DNA of 64,000 bases. Source: HK1 sp965215295 (lineage in GTDB: Bacteria > Pseudomonadota > Gammaproteobacteria > HK1). The stretch covers positions 1,984,001-2,048,000 of the forward strand of contig OZ244045.1 of the NCBI GenBank assembly GCA_965215295.1. Reading direction: 5' to 3'. This document shows, one piece after another, positions 44,678 through 54,339 of this stretch. The position numbers and the translations under genes are program-made. Under the pieces are notes generated by a model. The model was given only the letters and a program-made list of their open reading frames with translations. It made no database searches and had not been told where the DNA came from. Position 1 is the stretch's first letter. Each line of letters begins with the position of its first letter.

Positions 44678-45562
44678 ATGTCGAAGAAGCCGATCCGGAT
44701 CGTACCCACCGGCGGGCCGCTCGGCGCCGACGCTTGGGGCGTCGATCTCGAGAACGTCACCGGCGAGGCATTCGGGGTCCTGCACCGCGCCTGGCTCGAC
44801 CACGACGGCGTTCTGCGCATTCCCGGCCAGTTCGTGCCGCCGGAAACGCTGCTCGCGTTCGCGGCGCGCTTCGGCGAGCTGGACCTCGCGCCGATCCCCA
44901 GGGCAGGAGACAGCGAGCGCTACCGGCCCGACCTTCCGCACCTGGTCGTCATCTCGAACATCGTCGAGAACGGCAAGGCGCTCGGCGGGCTGGGGAGCCA
45001 CGAGTCCAGATGGCACACCGACATGTCCTACAACGAGGTCCCGCCCAAGGCCAGCGTCCTTCACGCGATTGAAATCCCGAGCAAGGGCGGCGACACCGGC
45101 TACGCCAACATGTACAGGGCATACGAGACCCTGCCCGAGGCCGCCAGGCGGCGGATCGCCGGGCTCACCTGCAAGCACGACGCCTCGCACAACAGCGTCG
45201 GCGAGGTGCGGCGCGGCTTCGAGCGAGTCTACGAACGGCGCGAGGAGGTGCCGGGCGCGGTGCACCCCATCGTCTGCACGCATCCCGAGACCGGCCGGGA
45301 GTGCCTCTACCTCGGGCGCCGCAACCTCGCCTTCATCCCGCAGTTGCCTCCGGCCGAGAGCGACGCCCTGCTCGACGAGCTGTGGGCGCACGCGACGCGG
45401 GACGAGCACACCTGGTACCAGCGCTGGCGCCTCGGAGACGTGGTCGTCTGGGACAACCGCTGCACCATGCACCGGCGCGACGCGCTCGACCCGAGCGAGC
45501 GCCGGTTGCTCAACCGCGCCCAAGTGAAGGGGGAACGTCCGGTGGCCGCGGTGGCGGCTTGA
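44678..45562 (+). CDS. TauD/TfdA-family Fe(II)/2-oxoglutarate dioxygenase
   Basis: 294 residues, preceded by aggagg. The facial triad is visible: His113 and Asp115 in WHTDMSYNE, and the distal His in TMHRRDALD; a 2-oxoglutarate-binding Arg lies in the following RRLLNRAQVKGE. The family hydroxylates substrates such as taurine, alkyl sulfates, 2,4-D or carnitine-type amines. The substrate here is unknown. It stands alone, divergent from the OLD gene, without a transporter beside it. Confidence 0.92.
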   Translation: MSKKPIRIVPTGGPLGADAWGVDLENVTGEAFGVLHRAWLDHDGVLRIPGQFVPPETLLAFAARFGELDLAPIPRAGDSERYRPDLPHLVVISNIVENGKALGGLGSHESRWHTDMSYNEVPPKASVLHAIEIPSKGGDTGYANMYRAYETLPEAARRRIAGLTCKHDASHNSVGEVRRGFERVYERREEVPGAVHPIVCTHPETGRECLYLGRRNLAFIPQLPPAESDALLDELWAHATRDEHTWYQRWRLGDVVVWDNRCTMHRRDALDPSERRLLNRAQVKGERPVAAVAA

Positions 45563-46033
45563 GCACCGCACCGCGGTGGCCGGGTTTCCGCCATCCCCGT
45601 CGTCCCGAGCGCCGGCACCGCGGGAATGACGATACCCGTGCAGAACCCGCCGCCGGATCAGTCCGGGAGAGCCGGGAATCCAGGATTTCGATCTCGACAT
45701 CGGCAGGGCGACGGAAGAACGGCGCCATCGTGCTCGAACCCGGCTACCGGCCCTGCCCGGACCCCGAGAAGCTCAATCGGATGACCATCGCGAAGGAACG
45801 CTTCAGCGCGGCCTGAACGGGAGCGTGCAGGAATCCTCGGGCTTCCTCGGTCCTTGCGCCACGCCATCAGCGCTCTGCTTCGGAGTCTGGAGCGTGCATT
45901 CCGGCTATCGCATCGACATCGGGGGCGGGGCGGGAGTGGCGTCAGGGTCGGGGTCGGCGAACAGGATGGTAGCGGCCGAGTGATTCTGTCGGTATGGTGG
46001 GGCTCGGGCGACTCGAGAAACTGGAGCTAACAG
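45563..46033. other. Gene-poor spacer with a short unrecognised coding-like fragment
   Basis: On the plus strand about 45706-45816 encodes a plausible C-terminal peptide (GYRPCPDPEKLNRMTI ..) ending in a stop, with no start or domain. It may be the tail of a decayed gene. Nothing else is supported. This spacer marks the GC drop into the DUF6361 cassette. Confidence 0.3.
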
Positions 46034-47260
46034 GTGCGTACTTATGTACCGGAGTCGTCACTCGGTTGGCTCGATCTCGATGCGGCCGCAAGCGAGCGAG
46101 TGGGCACGCTACTCCGTTCTCTCGAAGAGTCAACGACCCTCGACGTCTTGGGGCTAGGTACCATACGCGACGCCTTTTCGGACATGCTGAGCCCAGGCAC
46201 GTCCACAATCCAGACCAGGCTCCGGTATTTCATATTCCTGCCTTGGATCTTCCGCCGCCTCGAGCACGAGCGAGTCTCTCCCAGTGATTTCGCCCGCAGA
46301 CTCCGTCACCATGAAGCCCAGCTCATTGATTGTCTCCGTCATCTTGGGAAGAACCAAGGAGTGATCGGCTATGCCTCGGGTCGAGACCTAAAGCGGATGC
46401 CGAGCGAGGTCTATTGGGGCGGGCTGGGTGCTTGGGGCATCAGGCAGCTCGATCTCAGCCTCGCGGTATATGGAAAGCGGGCATCTATTCTCGGACAAAA
46501 CCGACATGAATACGATGACGACGGGAATGTAACGAGGCAATCGGTGTTGATGTGGCCGGTGGACCCTCCAGTGCCCGACGACTTCCTGCAACGTGATATT
46601 ACCTTTGAGCTTGATCCTGAAGAAGCCCGGTTCTTGGCGGACTGCATCCGGAAACACCATCCCGACTCGCTGTTGGCAGTCCTGTGCGGCACACCAGACT
46701 TGGCGGGCGGGGTTGACTATCCGTGGGATCTGCCGACATACGTACTGCCCGCTGCTCTCGTGGAGACGCTGCGACACGCCCGCTGTTTCTCCGAACTGAC
46801 CGTCGGGCCGCAGCTTGTCTACAACATTCTCGTCGCACGAAGGGCGAGAGATGAGCTCCACTGGGACACGGACGATCTGGAAGAAGACCAGTGTAGCCGT
46901 CTCGACAAGTGGAGTCGGCTGATCGGCGACCGGTACGACGACTTGAACTCTTGGGTGACCGACCTTTCAGAGTTTTGGCACGCATTGGCTGCCCATCGTG
47001 TCGGACCCAGCACCCGGGATTTCGTGCGCAAAGTAGTCAAGAGTGCGGTGACTGATCCGGTTAGGTTCGGCGACGATCCGATGGTTCGCAGACACATTCG
47101 CGAGCGGGAAGAACGGCTCAAGAAGAAACGAGCGCGACTGACCCACCGAGCCGCCCTGGAGAACTGGAACAAGGAACCGGTGGGGGGCCAACTCAACTAC
47201 CGGTGGCCTGTCACCCAGAGCTATCTCGCAGATATCGCTGCGGCCGGGCCGCAAGACTGA
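46034..47260 (+). CDS. DUF6361-like protein, gene 1 of a PLD/helicase cassette
   Basis: 408 residues from GTG at 46034 (ctggagctaacag upstream). The N-terminal block SSLGWLDLDAAASERVGTLLRS and GTIRDAFSDMLSPGTSTIQTRLRYFIFLPW resembles proteins annotated DUF6361 that precede PLD nucleases and helicases. The C-terminus has a basic coil (HIREREERLKKKRARL). No catalytic motif is known to me. The next gene starts inside its stop (TGATG), so these are one operon. GC is lower than the flanks, suggesting transfer. Confidence 0.72.
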   Translation: MRTYVPESSLGWLDLDAAASERVGTLLRSLEESTTLDVLGLGTIRDAFSDMLSPGTSTIQTRLRYFIFLPWIFRRLEHERVSPSDFARRLRHHEAQLIDCLRHLGKNQGVIGYASGRDLKRMPSEVYWGGLGAWGIRQLDLSLAVYGKRASILGQNRHEYDDDGNVTRQSVLMWPVDPPVPDDFLQRDITFELDPEEARFLADCIRKHHPDSLLAVLCGTPDLAGGVDYPWDLPTYVLPAALVETLRHARCFSELTVGPQLVYNILVARRARDELHWDTDDLEEDQCSRLDKWSRLIGDRYDDLNSWVTDLSEFWHALAAHRVGPSTRDFVRKVVKSAVTDPVRFGDDPMVRRHIREREERLKKKRARLTHRAALENWNKEPVGGQLNYRWPVTQSYLADIAAAGPQD

Positions 47261-49068
47261 TGCTCCAACCCACGAACCGTCTCACCCTTATTGACGCAAT
47301 GCGGCCGCCGGAGGCTTTCCGCCTTGAATCGGCCATGGCAGTGACGTTCACGCTCGACCTTCGGGCACTCTTGGCCGCGCCCGCTGCGATGGCGCTCACT
47401 GAATCCGCCGACACCACCTCCAACGGTAGCCCGTACGAGTCAATTGAGCTGCTTCACGCTTTGCGGTCCCATGCAAACAAGATCACCGTGTTCAGCCAAG
47501 TCGGCGAAATCGCGCTACCCCCCTCGCGCCGAGTGTTTGCTTTCCTTGAGCGAATCGTCGTCCCCGTTGATGCGCCACTCGGCGGAATCGTTCATCCCAA
47601 GGTGTGGGTGCTGCGATACGAGGCTGTCGGTAAGCCAATGCGCGGTCACCGACCGGAGCAGCGGCTCCGCGTGCTTGTTGCGAGCCGGAATCTCACGTTT
47701 GCTACGAGTTGGGACACGGTGGTCCGCCTCGACGAGGCGACGGATGCAACCGGGGCATTGCTGGAACCTGTTGGGGAGCTGTTTGAAGGACTCCTCCGCC
47801 GTGGCGACGTGGTCGGCACGGTCTCGACTGACCACCGGGATCGTGTGCTCTCGCTATCGGCCAGTCTTGAAACCACACAGTTTGCACTACCCATGGGCGT
47901 GGATGATCTGCGGACCCACGTCCTGGGTCTGAGCCACAAGCCTTCACCGCTACCAGGCGCGGTCGAGCGGTCGCTGATCATCTCACCCTTCGTGAGCGAC
48001 GGTTTCTTCACAAAGGTGCGTCCGGCACCCGTAGATGAACTCGTAAGCCGATCTGAATCGCTCGATCTTCTCCGGTCTGGAACATTAGACAAAGTGGCAC
48101 GTGTTTATGCCTTCGACGATGGGAGCATGCCCGAAGTCGAGGCGGAGCAGGAAGGTTCTTCGACGGAAGATCCCGGCCGGCCTCTCGTCGGATTGCACGC
48201 CAAGATTTTTGCGTTCGAAGAGGGCGACCAAGCACGTGTGTTCCTCGGTTCCGCTAATGCGACCGACGCCGCCTTCAGCCGAAACGTGGAGATTCTTGTA
48301 GAACTGGCCGGACCCGCATCTGTGCTGGGAATCGATCGGCTCTGCGATGGCACGGAGGATGAACCTGGTCTCCGCGACTTGTTTCACCCGTACGGCGGAC
48401 CTGATACGAGTAGTGACAAGGACGGAGACCGGCCGCTAGACCAAGCGCGGCGCGACATTGCTGGGTTGCCGTTCGAAGGCCTTGTCGAGGAAAGCGGCTC
48501 AGAATGGGCGGTCACCTACCGGTCGAGCCGACCAATGCCCAAGCTCGACGGCACGAAAATTGACTGCTGGCCGCTTGCATCTGCCGGGCACAAGAAACGG
48601 GTTGTTGCAGGTGAGCCCTTTCTGGCGCGCTTTGAGACCAGCTTGGAGGCCATCAGCGGTTTTCTCGCCTTCGAACTCGCCGATGATGAAGGCACACGGA
48701 CTCGCTTCGTCGTCCCGGTCCCGCTTGTCGGCGTGCCAGATCGCCGAGAGCGGTTCCTATTGCGCGCCCTCGTCGGAAATGCGGAGCGCTTTCTGCGGTA
48801 TCTCCTGGCGTCGCTCGATGAGGACTGGGACCAGACAGACCTGCCCGATTCAGTGGGAAGGGTGAGCGACGACAGAGCCGCTGAGGGGAGTGGTCCCATG
48901 AGCCTACCCGTACTGGAGAAGTTGTTGAGGACAATGCGTCGAGACCCCGGGAAACTGGCGGGGCTACACCCGCTCGTATCGGATTTGGCCGACGACGATG
49001 CCCTCCCCCCAGGCTTCGCAGAGGTCTGGAAAATGATCTATCAGGCTTCGCAGAGATCTGGACGATGA
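47260..49068 (+). CDS. Phospholipase D-like nuclease, gene 2 of a PLD/helicase cassette
   Basis: 602 residues from MLQPTNRLTLIDAMRPP. Two HKD-like half sites are visible. The first is VHPKVWVLRY ... RVLVASRNLT (about 109-145). The second is LHAKIFAFEEGDQARVFLGSANATDAAF near residue 312, containing the H-x-K ... GSAN-D/N core. PLD-superfamily proteins next to helicases often act as the nuclease arm of restriction systems. The start overlaps the first gene's stop. The last residues are shifted by a 32-bp tandem duplication, so the native C-terminus was probably different. Confidence 0.85.
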   Translation: MLQPTNRLTLIDAMRPPEAFRLESAMAVTFTLDLRALLAAPAAMALTESADTTSNGSPYESIELLHALRSHANKITVFSQVGEIALPPSRRVFAFLERIVVPVDAPLGGIVHPKVWVLRYEAVGKPMRGHRPEQRLRVLVASRNLTFATSWDTVVRLDEATDATGALLEPVGELFEGLLRRGDVVGTVSTDHRDRVLSLSASLETTQFALPMGVDDLRTHVLGLSHKPSPLPGAVERSLIISPFVSDGFFTKVRPAPVDELVSRSESLDLLRSGTLDKVARVYAFDDGSMPEVEAEQEGSSTEDPGRPLVGLHAKIFAFEEGDQARVFLGSANATDAAFSRNVEILVELAGPASVLGIDRLCDGTEDEPGLRDLFHPYGGPDTSSDKDGDRPLDQARRDIAGLPFEGLVEESGSEWAVTYRSSRPMPKLDGTKIDCWPLASAGHKKRVVAGEPFLARFETSLEAISGFLAFELADDEGTRTRFVVPVPLVGVPDRRERFLLRALVGNAERFLRYLLASLDEDWDQTDLPDSVGRVSDDRAAEGSGPMSLPVLEKLLRTMRRDPGKLAGLHPLVSDLADDDALPPGFAEVWKMIYQASQRSGR

Positions 49069-49074
49069 TCTATG
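49011..49074. repeat. 32-bp tandem duplication inside the PLD gene 3' end
   Basis: aggcttcgcagaggtctgg at 49011 recurs at 49043 with three mismatches. The 32-bp period is not a multiple of three, so copy 2 is read in another frame and supplies the present stop. Confidence 0.9.
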
Positions 49075-49102
49075 ACGTGGCAATCGCAGGCATCGTGGGC
49101 CG

Positions 49103-52100
49103 ATGACCGAACAGCTTCTCGACGTTGAGGCAGTGCTGGCCGACCTGAAGGATTTCCAGCGGCGAACTGCCCGTCGGGCATTTGAGCGGATGTTCGCTGA
49201 CCGGGATGCCGCCACCCGGTTCCTGGTTGCCGACGAGGTCGGACTCGGCAAGACCCACGTCGCCAAAGGTGTAATCGCTCAGGTGATCGACCACCTCCGA
49301 CGCACTGACGACAAGCGACACGACATTGTTTACGTCTGTTCGAACGCGGCGATCGCCCGGCAGAATATTCGAAAACTCGCTCCTGAGAGCATTGAGCCGC
49401 TCGAGGATGTAGACCGGCTGACCATGCTCGCCTCGGCAGAGTTGAACGACGGCGACGCGGGTCAGGTAGGCGTCAATCTGCTGGCGATTACGCCCGGCAC
49501 TTCTCTGAAGTTCGGCCGCAATACAGGCAGGTTTCCCGAACGCTGCCTGGCTTACGCATTCCTGCGCGCGCACTGGGGCGGGAGTGTCATGATCAGACGG
49601 GCTCGATGGGTCTTCTGGCATGGCGTCAGGGTTAACCCCGATGAGCGGTTGCAACGGGAGGAGCGGCGGTTCCGGCCGCTAATCGAGGGATCGCTGGGGG
49701 ACTTCGCTGAGTTGCTAACAGAGTCTGACGAGACTCGGCGTCGCCAGCGTAAACCCACTGTTCGCGCCATTTTCGAGCGGCTTGTCGAAGGGTTGGTGTG
49801 GAAACGGAAGTTTCCCGATGACTTGCTGGAGCAGCGGAGCGAGCTGATAGGGGAGGTTCGCCGCATCATGGCGACCGTCGGCATTGCCGCTTTGCGCCCG
49901 GATCTTGTAGTGCTGGACGAGTTTCAGCGATTCAAAGACCTGCTGCGGCCTGAACCGGACAACTTCGCTGCCGAGCTGGCTCACCGATTGTTCGACTACA
50001 AAGATCCTGCGACGGGCCGCGCCACTCGGACTCTACTGCTCTCTGCAACACCGTACCGCATGTACACAACCGCCGACGAGACCGACGGCAACCATTATGA
50101 AGACTTCCTCGATACCTGTTCGTTCCTGCTTCAGGACCCGACCCGAGTCGACGACTTGAAACGCCGCTTCAACGCGCTACGCGACGCGCTCTTCTCCCGC
50201 AAGCCTCCAAGCGACGCCGAGTCGATTTGCGAGGGCATCGGAACCCATCTGCGCAAAGTGATGTCACGAACGGAGCGGCTCGCCGCTACGCCGGACCGCG
50301 ACGGGATGCTCCACGAGTTGGAAGCGGAGGTGCAGGTGGGGCCTGATGATCTGGGCGCCTACCTGCGCCTCGGCGACCTCGCCGAGACCGTGGAGCACCA
50401 CGAGCCCACAGAGTATTGGAAGTCGGGGCCATACCTCGTCAACTTCATGGAGAGGTACAAGCTGAAAGAAGCTGTCGTGCGTGCCGCCGAAGACGGCCGG
50501 CTCGCCGGCGATGATCGACTGCAACCTGGTCTTGGTCTCTTAAACTGGGACGAAATCGAGGTATATCAGCACGTCGATCCGCAGAACGGACGGCTCCGCT
50601 GGCTGATCCACGACTTGGAACGCCACCGCGCCTTCCAGCTACTCTGGATACCTCCGTCGATGAGGTACTACGACGCGGGATCGGTGTATGAGTCTGCGGA
50701 AGCCGCCAGTTTCACGAAGCGGCTTATCTTCTCGGGATGGGCGGTCGTTCCGAAGGTCGTCTCCTCACTGGTCAGTTTCGAGGCTGAGCGCCGGGCTTTC
50801 GCGACACGCAGCCACAACTACACGACCGACTACCGGGGGCGTGGCGGCCAGCGCCTACGAGCAGCAGCGATGACCGCATTCCTCCTCACTTGGCCGAGCC
50901 CGAGCCTCGCAGAATTCGGAGATCCCCGACCTCTGGCACGGCGAGAAGGGCGTCTAGTCTCAGAGGTGCTCGACGACGTCGTAGCCAAGGTGGCGAACGC
51001 CGTCGAACCACTCGTTCGGCGGGCATCGAGCGTCGGGGCGGCTGATCAACGGTGGTACTGGGCGGCGCCTTTGTTTCTGGACCGACAACTTCACCCTTCA
51101 GCACCTCGTCTCCTGCTCGCCCAAGGCGCCGAATCCCTTTGGGAGGGCGATCAAGCTGGAGGTGGGCTTCGCGCGCACCTCGCCGAAGCGAGGGCTATGG
51201 CGGAGCGTGGCCCGGAGGCTCTCGGCCGTACCCCTGACGACCTTGTCGAGGTACTCGCCAAACTCGCAGTCGGCGGACCAGCGCAATGTGCGTTGCGAAT
51301 GATCAGTTCGGTCTCGGGCCTGCCAACCTCCCACGACAGTGTTGTGAAGAATGCTGCAAGGGTCGGTGCCGCGTTCAGGAGCTTCTTCAACGCCCCAGAG
51401 GTCACGGCGGTGATCGTTGGGGCAGATTCCGAGGAATCCGACACTGACGAACGGGCAGGCCGCTACTGGCGCGATGTCATCCGGCACTCCATCGATGGCA
51501 ATCTTCAGGCCGTTCTCGACGAGCATGCGCATGTGCTTCGTGACTGGTTGGGTTATCTGAACTTCGTTGACGACAGCCGACGCATGGCCGCCGCTGACGA
51601 CATTGCCTCGAGCGTCGCGGAGGCCCTGGAACTGCGGACGTCCTCGTTTCGCGTAGACATTCCAAGTCAACGGCGGAGCGGCGATGGCATCGAGTTCCAA
51701 AAACGTCAGATGCGTACTCGATTTGCCGTTGCCTTCGGTAACCAGACCCTCGACGACGGCGGCGAGGCTCGGGTCGAGTCCGTCTCCAGAGCGTTTAACT
51801 CCCCTTTCTGGCCCTTCGTGCTTGTCTCGACTTCAATCGGACAGGAGGGACTGGACTTCCATCTCTGGTGCCACGCCGTTGTGCATTGGAACCTGCCTTC
51901 CAACCCTGTCGACTTGGAGCAGCGCGAGGGGCGGGTTCACAGGTACAAGGGTCACGCCGTTCGACGGAACGTCGCCACGACTCTTGGTCCCGAACTGCGC
52001 GCGAATGGAATGTCGGGCAAAGTCGATCCTTGGAGCGATCTGTTCGCCATGGCTGTCGCCAAGAGGGTCGAGGTCGACGCGGAGATGGTGCCATACTGGG

Positions 52101-52339
52101 TGTTCCACCAAGGACCGGCAAAGATCGAACGTCATGTGCCGGTCATGCCCTTCAGCAGAGACGCAGCGGCCCTGCCGCGGCTGCGCAAGACGCTCGCTGC
52201 CTATCGTCTCGCTTTCGGCCAGCCCCGTCAGGAGGAATTGGTCGAGTTTCTCGGAGCCGACCGGTCGGACGAGGATTTGCTGCAACTCGCGTCGCGGCTA
52301 TGCATTGACTTGTCTCCGCCGCGTGATCCAGTGAGCTGA
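49103..52339 (+). CDS. SNF2-like helicase/translocase, gene 3 of a PLD/helicase cassette
   Basis: 1078 residues. Motif I is VADEVGLGKTH (42-52), motif Ia-like IVYVCSNAAIARQN, motif II VVLDEFQRF (a DEFQ variant, about 268), motif III LLLSATPYRM (about 310), and motifs V-VI STSIGQEGLDF ... NPVDLEQREGRVHRYKG (about 910-950). The SF2/SNF2 ATPase is thus complete. A long unique region lies between motif III and motif V. It starts 34 bases after the PLD gene and completes a DUF6361-PLD-helicase unit, resembling DNA-targeting defence systems. I do not recognise it as a named one. Lower GC than the flanks. Confidence 0.88.
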   Translation: MTEQLLDVEAVLADLKDFQRRTARRAFERMFADRDAATRFLVADEVGLGKTHVAKGVIAQVIDHLRRTDDKRHDIVYVCSNAAIARQNIRKLAPESIEPLEDVDRLTMLASAELNDGDAGQVGVNLLAITPGTSLKFGRNTGRFPERCLAYAFLRAHWGGSVMIRRARWVFWHGVRVNPDERLQREERRFRPLIEGSLGDFAELLTESDETRRRQRKPTVRAIFERLVEGLVWKRKFPDDLLEQRSELIGEVRRIMATVGIAALRPDLVVLDEFQRFKDLLRPEPDNFAAELAHRLFDYKDPATGRATRTLLLSATPYRMYTTADETDGNHYEDFLDTCSFLLQDPTRVDDLKRRFNALRDALFSRKPPSDAESICEGIGTHLRKVMSRTERLAATPDRDGMLHELEAEVQVGPDDLGAYLRLGDLAETVEHHEPTEYWKSGPYLVNFMERYKLKEAVVRAAEDGRLAGDDRLQPGLGLLNWDEIEVYQHVDPQNGRLRWLIHDLERHRAFQLLWIPPSMRYYDAGSVYESAEAASFTKRLIFSGWAVVPKVVSSLVSFEAERRAFATRSHNYTTDYRGRGGQRLRAAAMTAFLLTWPSPSLAEFGDPRPLARREGRLVSEVLDDVVAKVANAVEPLVRRASSVGAADQRWYWAAPLFLDRQLHPSAPRLLLAQGAESLWEGDQAGGGLRAHLAEARAMAERGPEALGRTPDDLVEVLAKLAVGGPAQCALRMISSVSGLPTSHDSVVKNAARVGAAFRSFFNAPEVTAVIVGADSEESDTDERAGRYWRDVIRHSIDGNLQAVLDEHAHVLRDWLGYLNFVDDSRRMAAADDIASSVAEALELRTSSFRVDIPSQRRSGDGIEFQKRQMRTRFAVAFGNQTLDDGGEARVESVSRAFNSPFWPFVLVSTSIGQEGLDFHLWCHAVVHWNLPSNPVDLEQREGRVHRYKGHAVRRNVATTLGPELRANGMSGKVDPWSDLFAMAVAKRVEVDAEMVPYWVFHQGPAKIERHVPVMPFSRDAAALPRLRKTLAAYRLAFGQPRQEELVEFLGADRSDEDLLQLASRLCIDLSPPRDPVS

Positions 52340-52356
52340 AATCCGGCCCGGCTCAT

Positions 52357-52394
52357 CTCGGCGCCGCCACTCCGGCTCAGCGCCGCCACCCCGG
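52357..52394. repeat. 19-bp tandem repeat over the GMC oxidoreductase stop
   Basis: ctcggcgccgccactccgg is followed directly by ctcagcgccgccaccccgg. The second copy contains the stop codon of the minus-strand gene. Confidence 0.8.
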
Positions 52395-54053
52395 CGTCCC
52401 GTTCGCGACCCAGTAGGGGGCGTCCGAAGGCGGGAGCGGGGCGCGGCCCCGGATCGCGTCGGCGACCTTCTCCGCGATCATGATCGTCGGTGCGTTGAGG
52501 TTGCCGTTGACGATCCTCGGCATGATCGAGGCGTCCACGACCCTCAGCCCGTCGACGCCGTGGACCCGCCCCTCGCCGTCGGTGACCGCCCGCGGGTCGT
52601 CGGCCACTCCCATCGCACACGTGCACGAGGGGTGATAGGCGCTCTCCACGTTCCGGCGGACCCAGGCGTCGATGGCGGCGTCATCGTCACCGACGCCGGG
52701 GCCGGGGCCAATCTCCTCGCCGCGGTAAGGGTCGAACGGGCGCTGCGCGGCGATCTCGCGCGAGAGGCGGACCGCGTCGCGCATGTCCTGGCGGTCGGAT
52801 TCCGTGGTGAGGTAGTTGAAGACGATCGACGGGAGATCGCGCGGGTCCCCCGACCGGATGCGCACGCGCCCGAGGCTGGTGCCCTTCATCGGCCCCACGT
52901 GCATCTGGAACCCGTGCCCGGCGGCGGGGTTGCGCCCGTCGTAGCTCATCGCGATCGGCACGAAGTGGTACTGCAGGTTCGGGATCCGGAGCGCGTCGCG
53001 CGAGCGCACGAAGGCGCCCGCCTCGAAGTGGTTCGACGCCCCGATTCCGGTGCCGGTGAGGAGCCAGCGCGCACCGATCGCGAGCTGGTTCCAGGGCTTC
53101 AGCGCGGGGTAGAGCGTGACCGGCAGCTTCGAGCGGAACTGGACGTAGATCTCGGGATGGTCCTGCAGGTTGGCCCCGACGCCGGGGCGCTCGGCGGCGA
53201 CCGCGATGCCGAGGCTCGTGAGGAAGTCGGGGTCGCCGACGCCCGAGCGTTGCAGGACCCGCGGCGAGTCGATCGCGCCGGCGCAGCAGATGACCTCCCG
53301 CTCGGCGCGGATGTGCTCGATGCCCCCCGCCGCGCCGGCCACCTCGATCCCCGTCGCCCGCCCGCCCTCGACGGTGATCCGGTTGATGAGGGTGCGCGTC
53401 CGCAGCGCGAGGTTGGGGCGCGGGAGCGCCGGCTGGAGATAGAAGAACGCGGCGCCGCCGCGCCGGCCACGCCACGTGGTGCGGTCCATCGGCGCGAAGC
53501 CTTCCTGCCGGTAGCCGTTGAGATCCTCGGTCCGCTCGAAGCCGGCCGCGACCCCGGACTCGATGAACGCCTCGAACAGCGGATTGGCCGGCTTCGCGTG
53601 GGTGACGGGCAACGGGCCGTCGCCGCCGTGGTAGTCGTTCGCGCCGGTATCGCGGGTCTCCGCCCGCCTGAAGTACGGCAGGCAGTGCGAGTACGACCAG
53701 TGCTCCAGGCCGGGGGTCCGCGCCCACTCGTCGTAGTCGAGCGGGTTCCCGCGGATGTAGACCATGCCGTTGATCGAGGACGAGCCGCCGAGCGCCTTTC
53801 CGCGCGGGCAGTCCATGCGCCGCCCGTCCATCCCCGGCTCCGGATCGGTGACGTAGGCCCAGTTGTAGGTCGTGCCGTTTTGCGGATAGGACAGCGCGGC
53901 CGGCATCCGGATGCGCCACTCCCACCACGGCACCGGCCCCCCCGCTTCGACGAGGAGGACGCGCACCCCCGCGTCCTCGGTGAGACGCCGGGCAAGCACG
54001 CACCCCGCGGAGCCGGCGCCGATGAGGATGTAGTCGTAGTGGTTCATGGGCAT
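52377..54053 (-). CDS. GMC-family FAD oxidoreductase (choline dehydrogenase-like)
   Basis: 558 residues. The FAD dinucleotide motif is YDYILIGAGSAGCVLA, with the GMC signatures GKALGGSSSINGMVYIRG and GAIDSPRVLQRSGVG. The catalytic His region is YHPSCTCAMG, and the terminal NLNAPTIMIAEK block is intact. Family members oxidise choline, glucose or long-chain alcohols. Ectoine hydrolase and a glycine-betaine-type oxidoreductase elsewhere in the window fit osmolyte use, but choline as substrate is only a family-level guess. Two in-frame ATGs (54053, 54047) are possible. Confidence 0.92.
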   Translation of the reverse strand: MPMNHYDYILIGAGSAGCVLARRLTEDAGVRVLLVEAGGPVPWWEWRIRMPAALSYPQNGTTYNWAYVTDPEPGMDGRRMDCPRGKALGGSSSINGMVYIRGNPLDYDEWARTPGLEHWSYSHCLPYFRRAETRDTGANDYHGGDGPLPVTHAKPANPLFEAFIESGVAAGFERTEDLNGYRQEGFAPMDRTTWRGRRGGAAFFYLQPALPRPNLALRTRTLINRITVEGGRATGIEVAGAAGGIEHIRAEREVICCAGAIDSPRVLQRSGVGDPDFLTSLGIAVAAERPGVGANLQDHPEIYVQFRSKLPVTLYPALKPWNQLAIGARWLLTGTGIGASNHFEAGAFVRSRDALRIPNLQYHFVPIAMSYDGRNPAAGHGFQMHVGPMKGTSLGRVRIRSGDPRDLPSIVFNYLTTESDRQDMRDAVRLSREIAAQRPFDPYRGEEIGPGPGVGDDDAAIDAWVRRNVESAYHPSCTCAMGVADDPRAVTDGEGRVHGVDGLRVVDASIMPRIVNGNLNAPTIMIAEKVADAIRGRAPLPPSDAPYWVANGTPGWRR

Positions 54054-54339
54054 GGTCGCGAATCTCCGCTCCGGCTCCCGCGTCGCGCGCAGTATAGCGG
54101 GGCGATGCGGTCCATCCCCGAACGGAGTCCGGCCACTCCCTCTTCGCCGGCAAGGAACGTTCTCGGGGAGGATGCGGTTCGTCTTCGGACAGAGCCCGAC
54201 CACTCCGATGACCCGGTAACCCGTCGGCGCCTCGGCAACAAAACTTTACTCGGGGGACAACGTTCGGAAAGGTTCGCTCCCTATCGTCTCGTCCCGACGC
54301 CGGTTGATCGGCAACCGGCTCGACCACGGGAGACGAACG

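Noticed and set aside
42728..45700. A 990-residue fusion of the OLD protein with upstream sequence
   Set aside because: The extra ~418 residues are the antisense of the TauD gene; the canonical OLD start MLTRLKARNFKLFE is at 44446.
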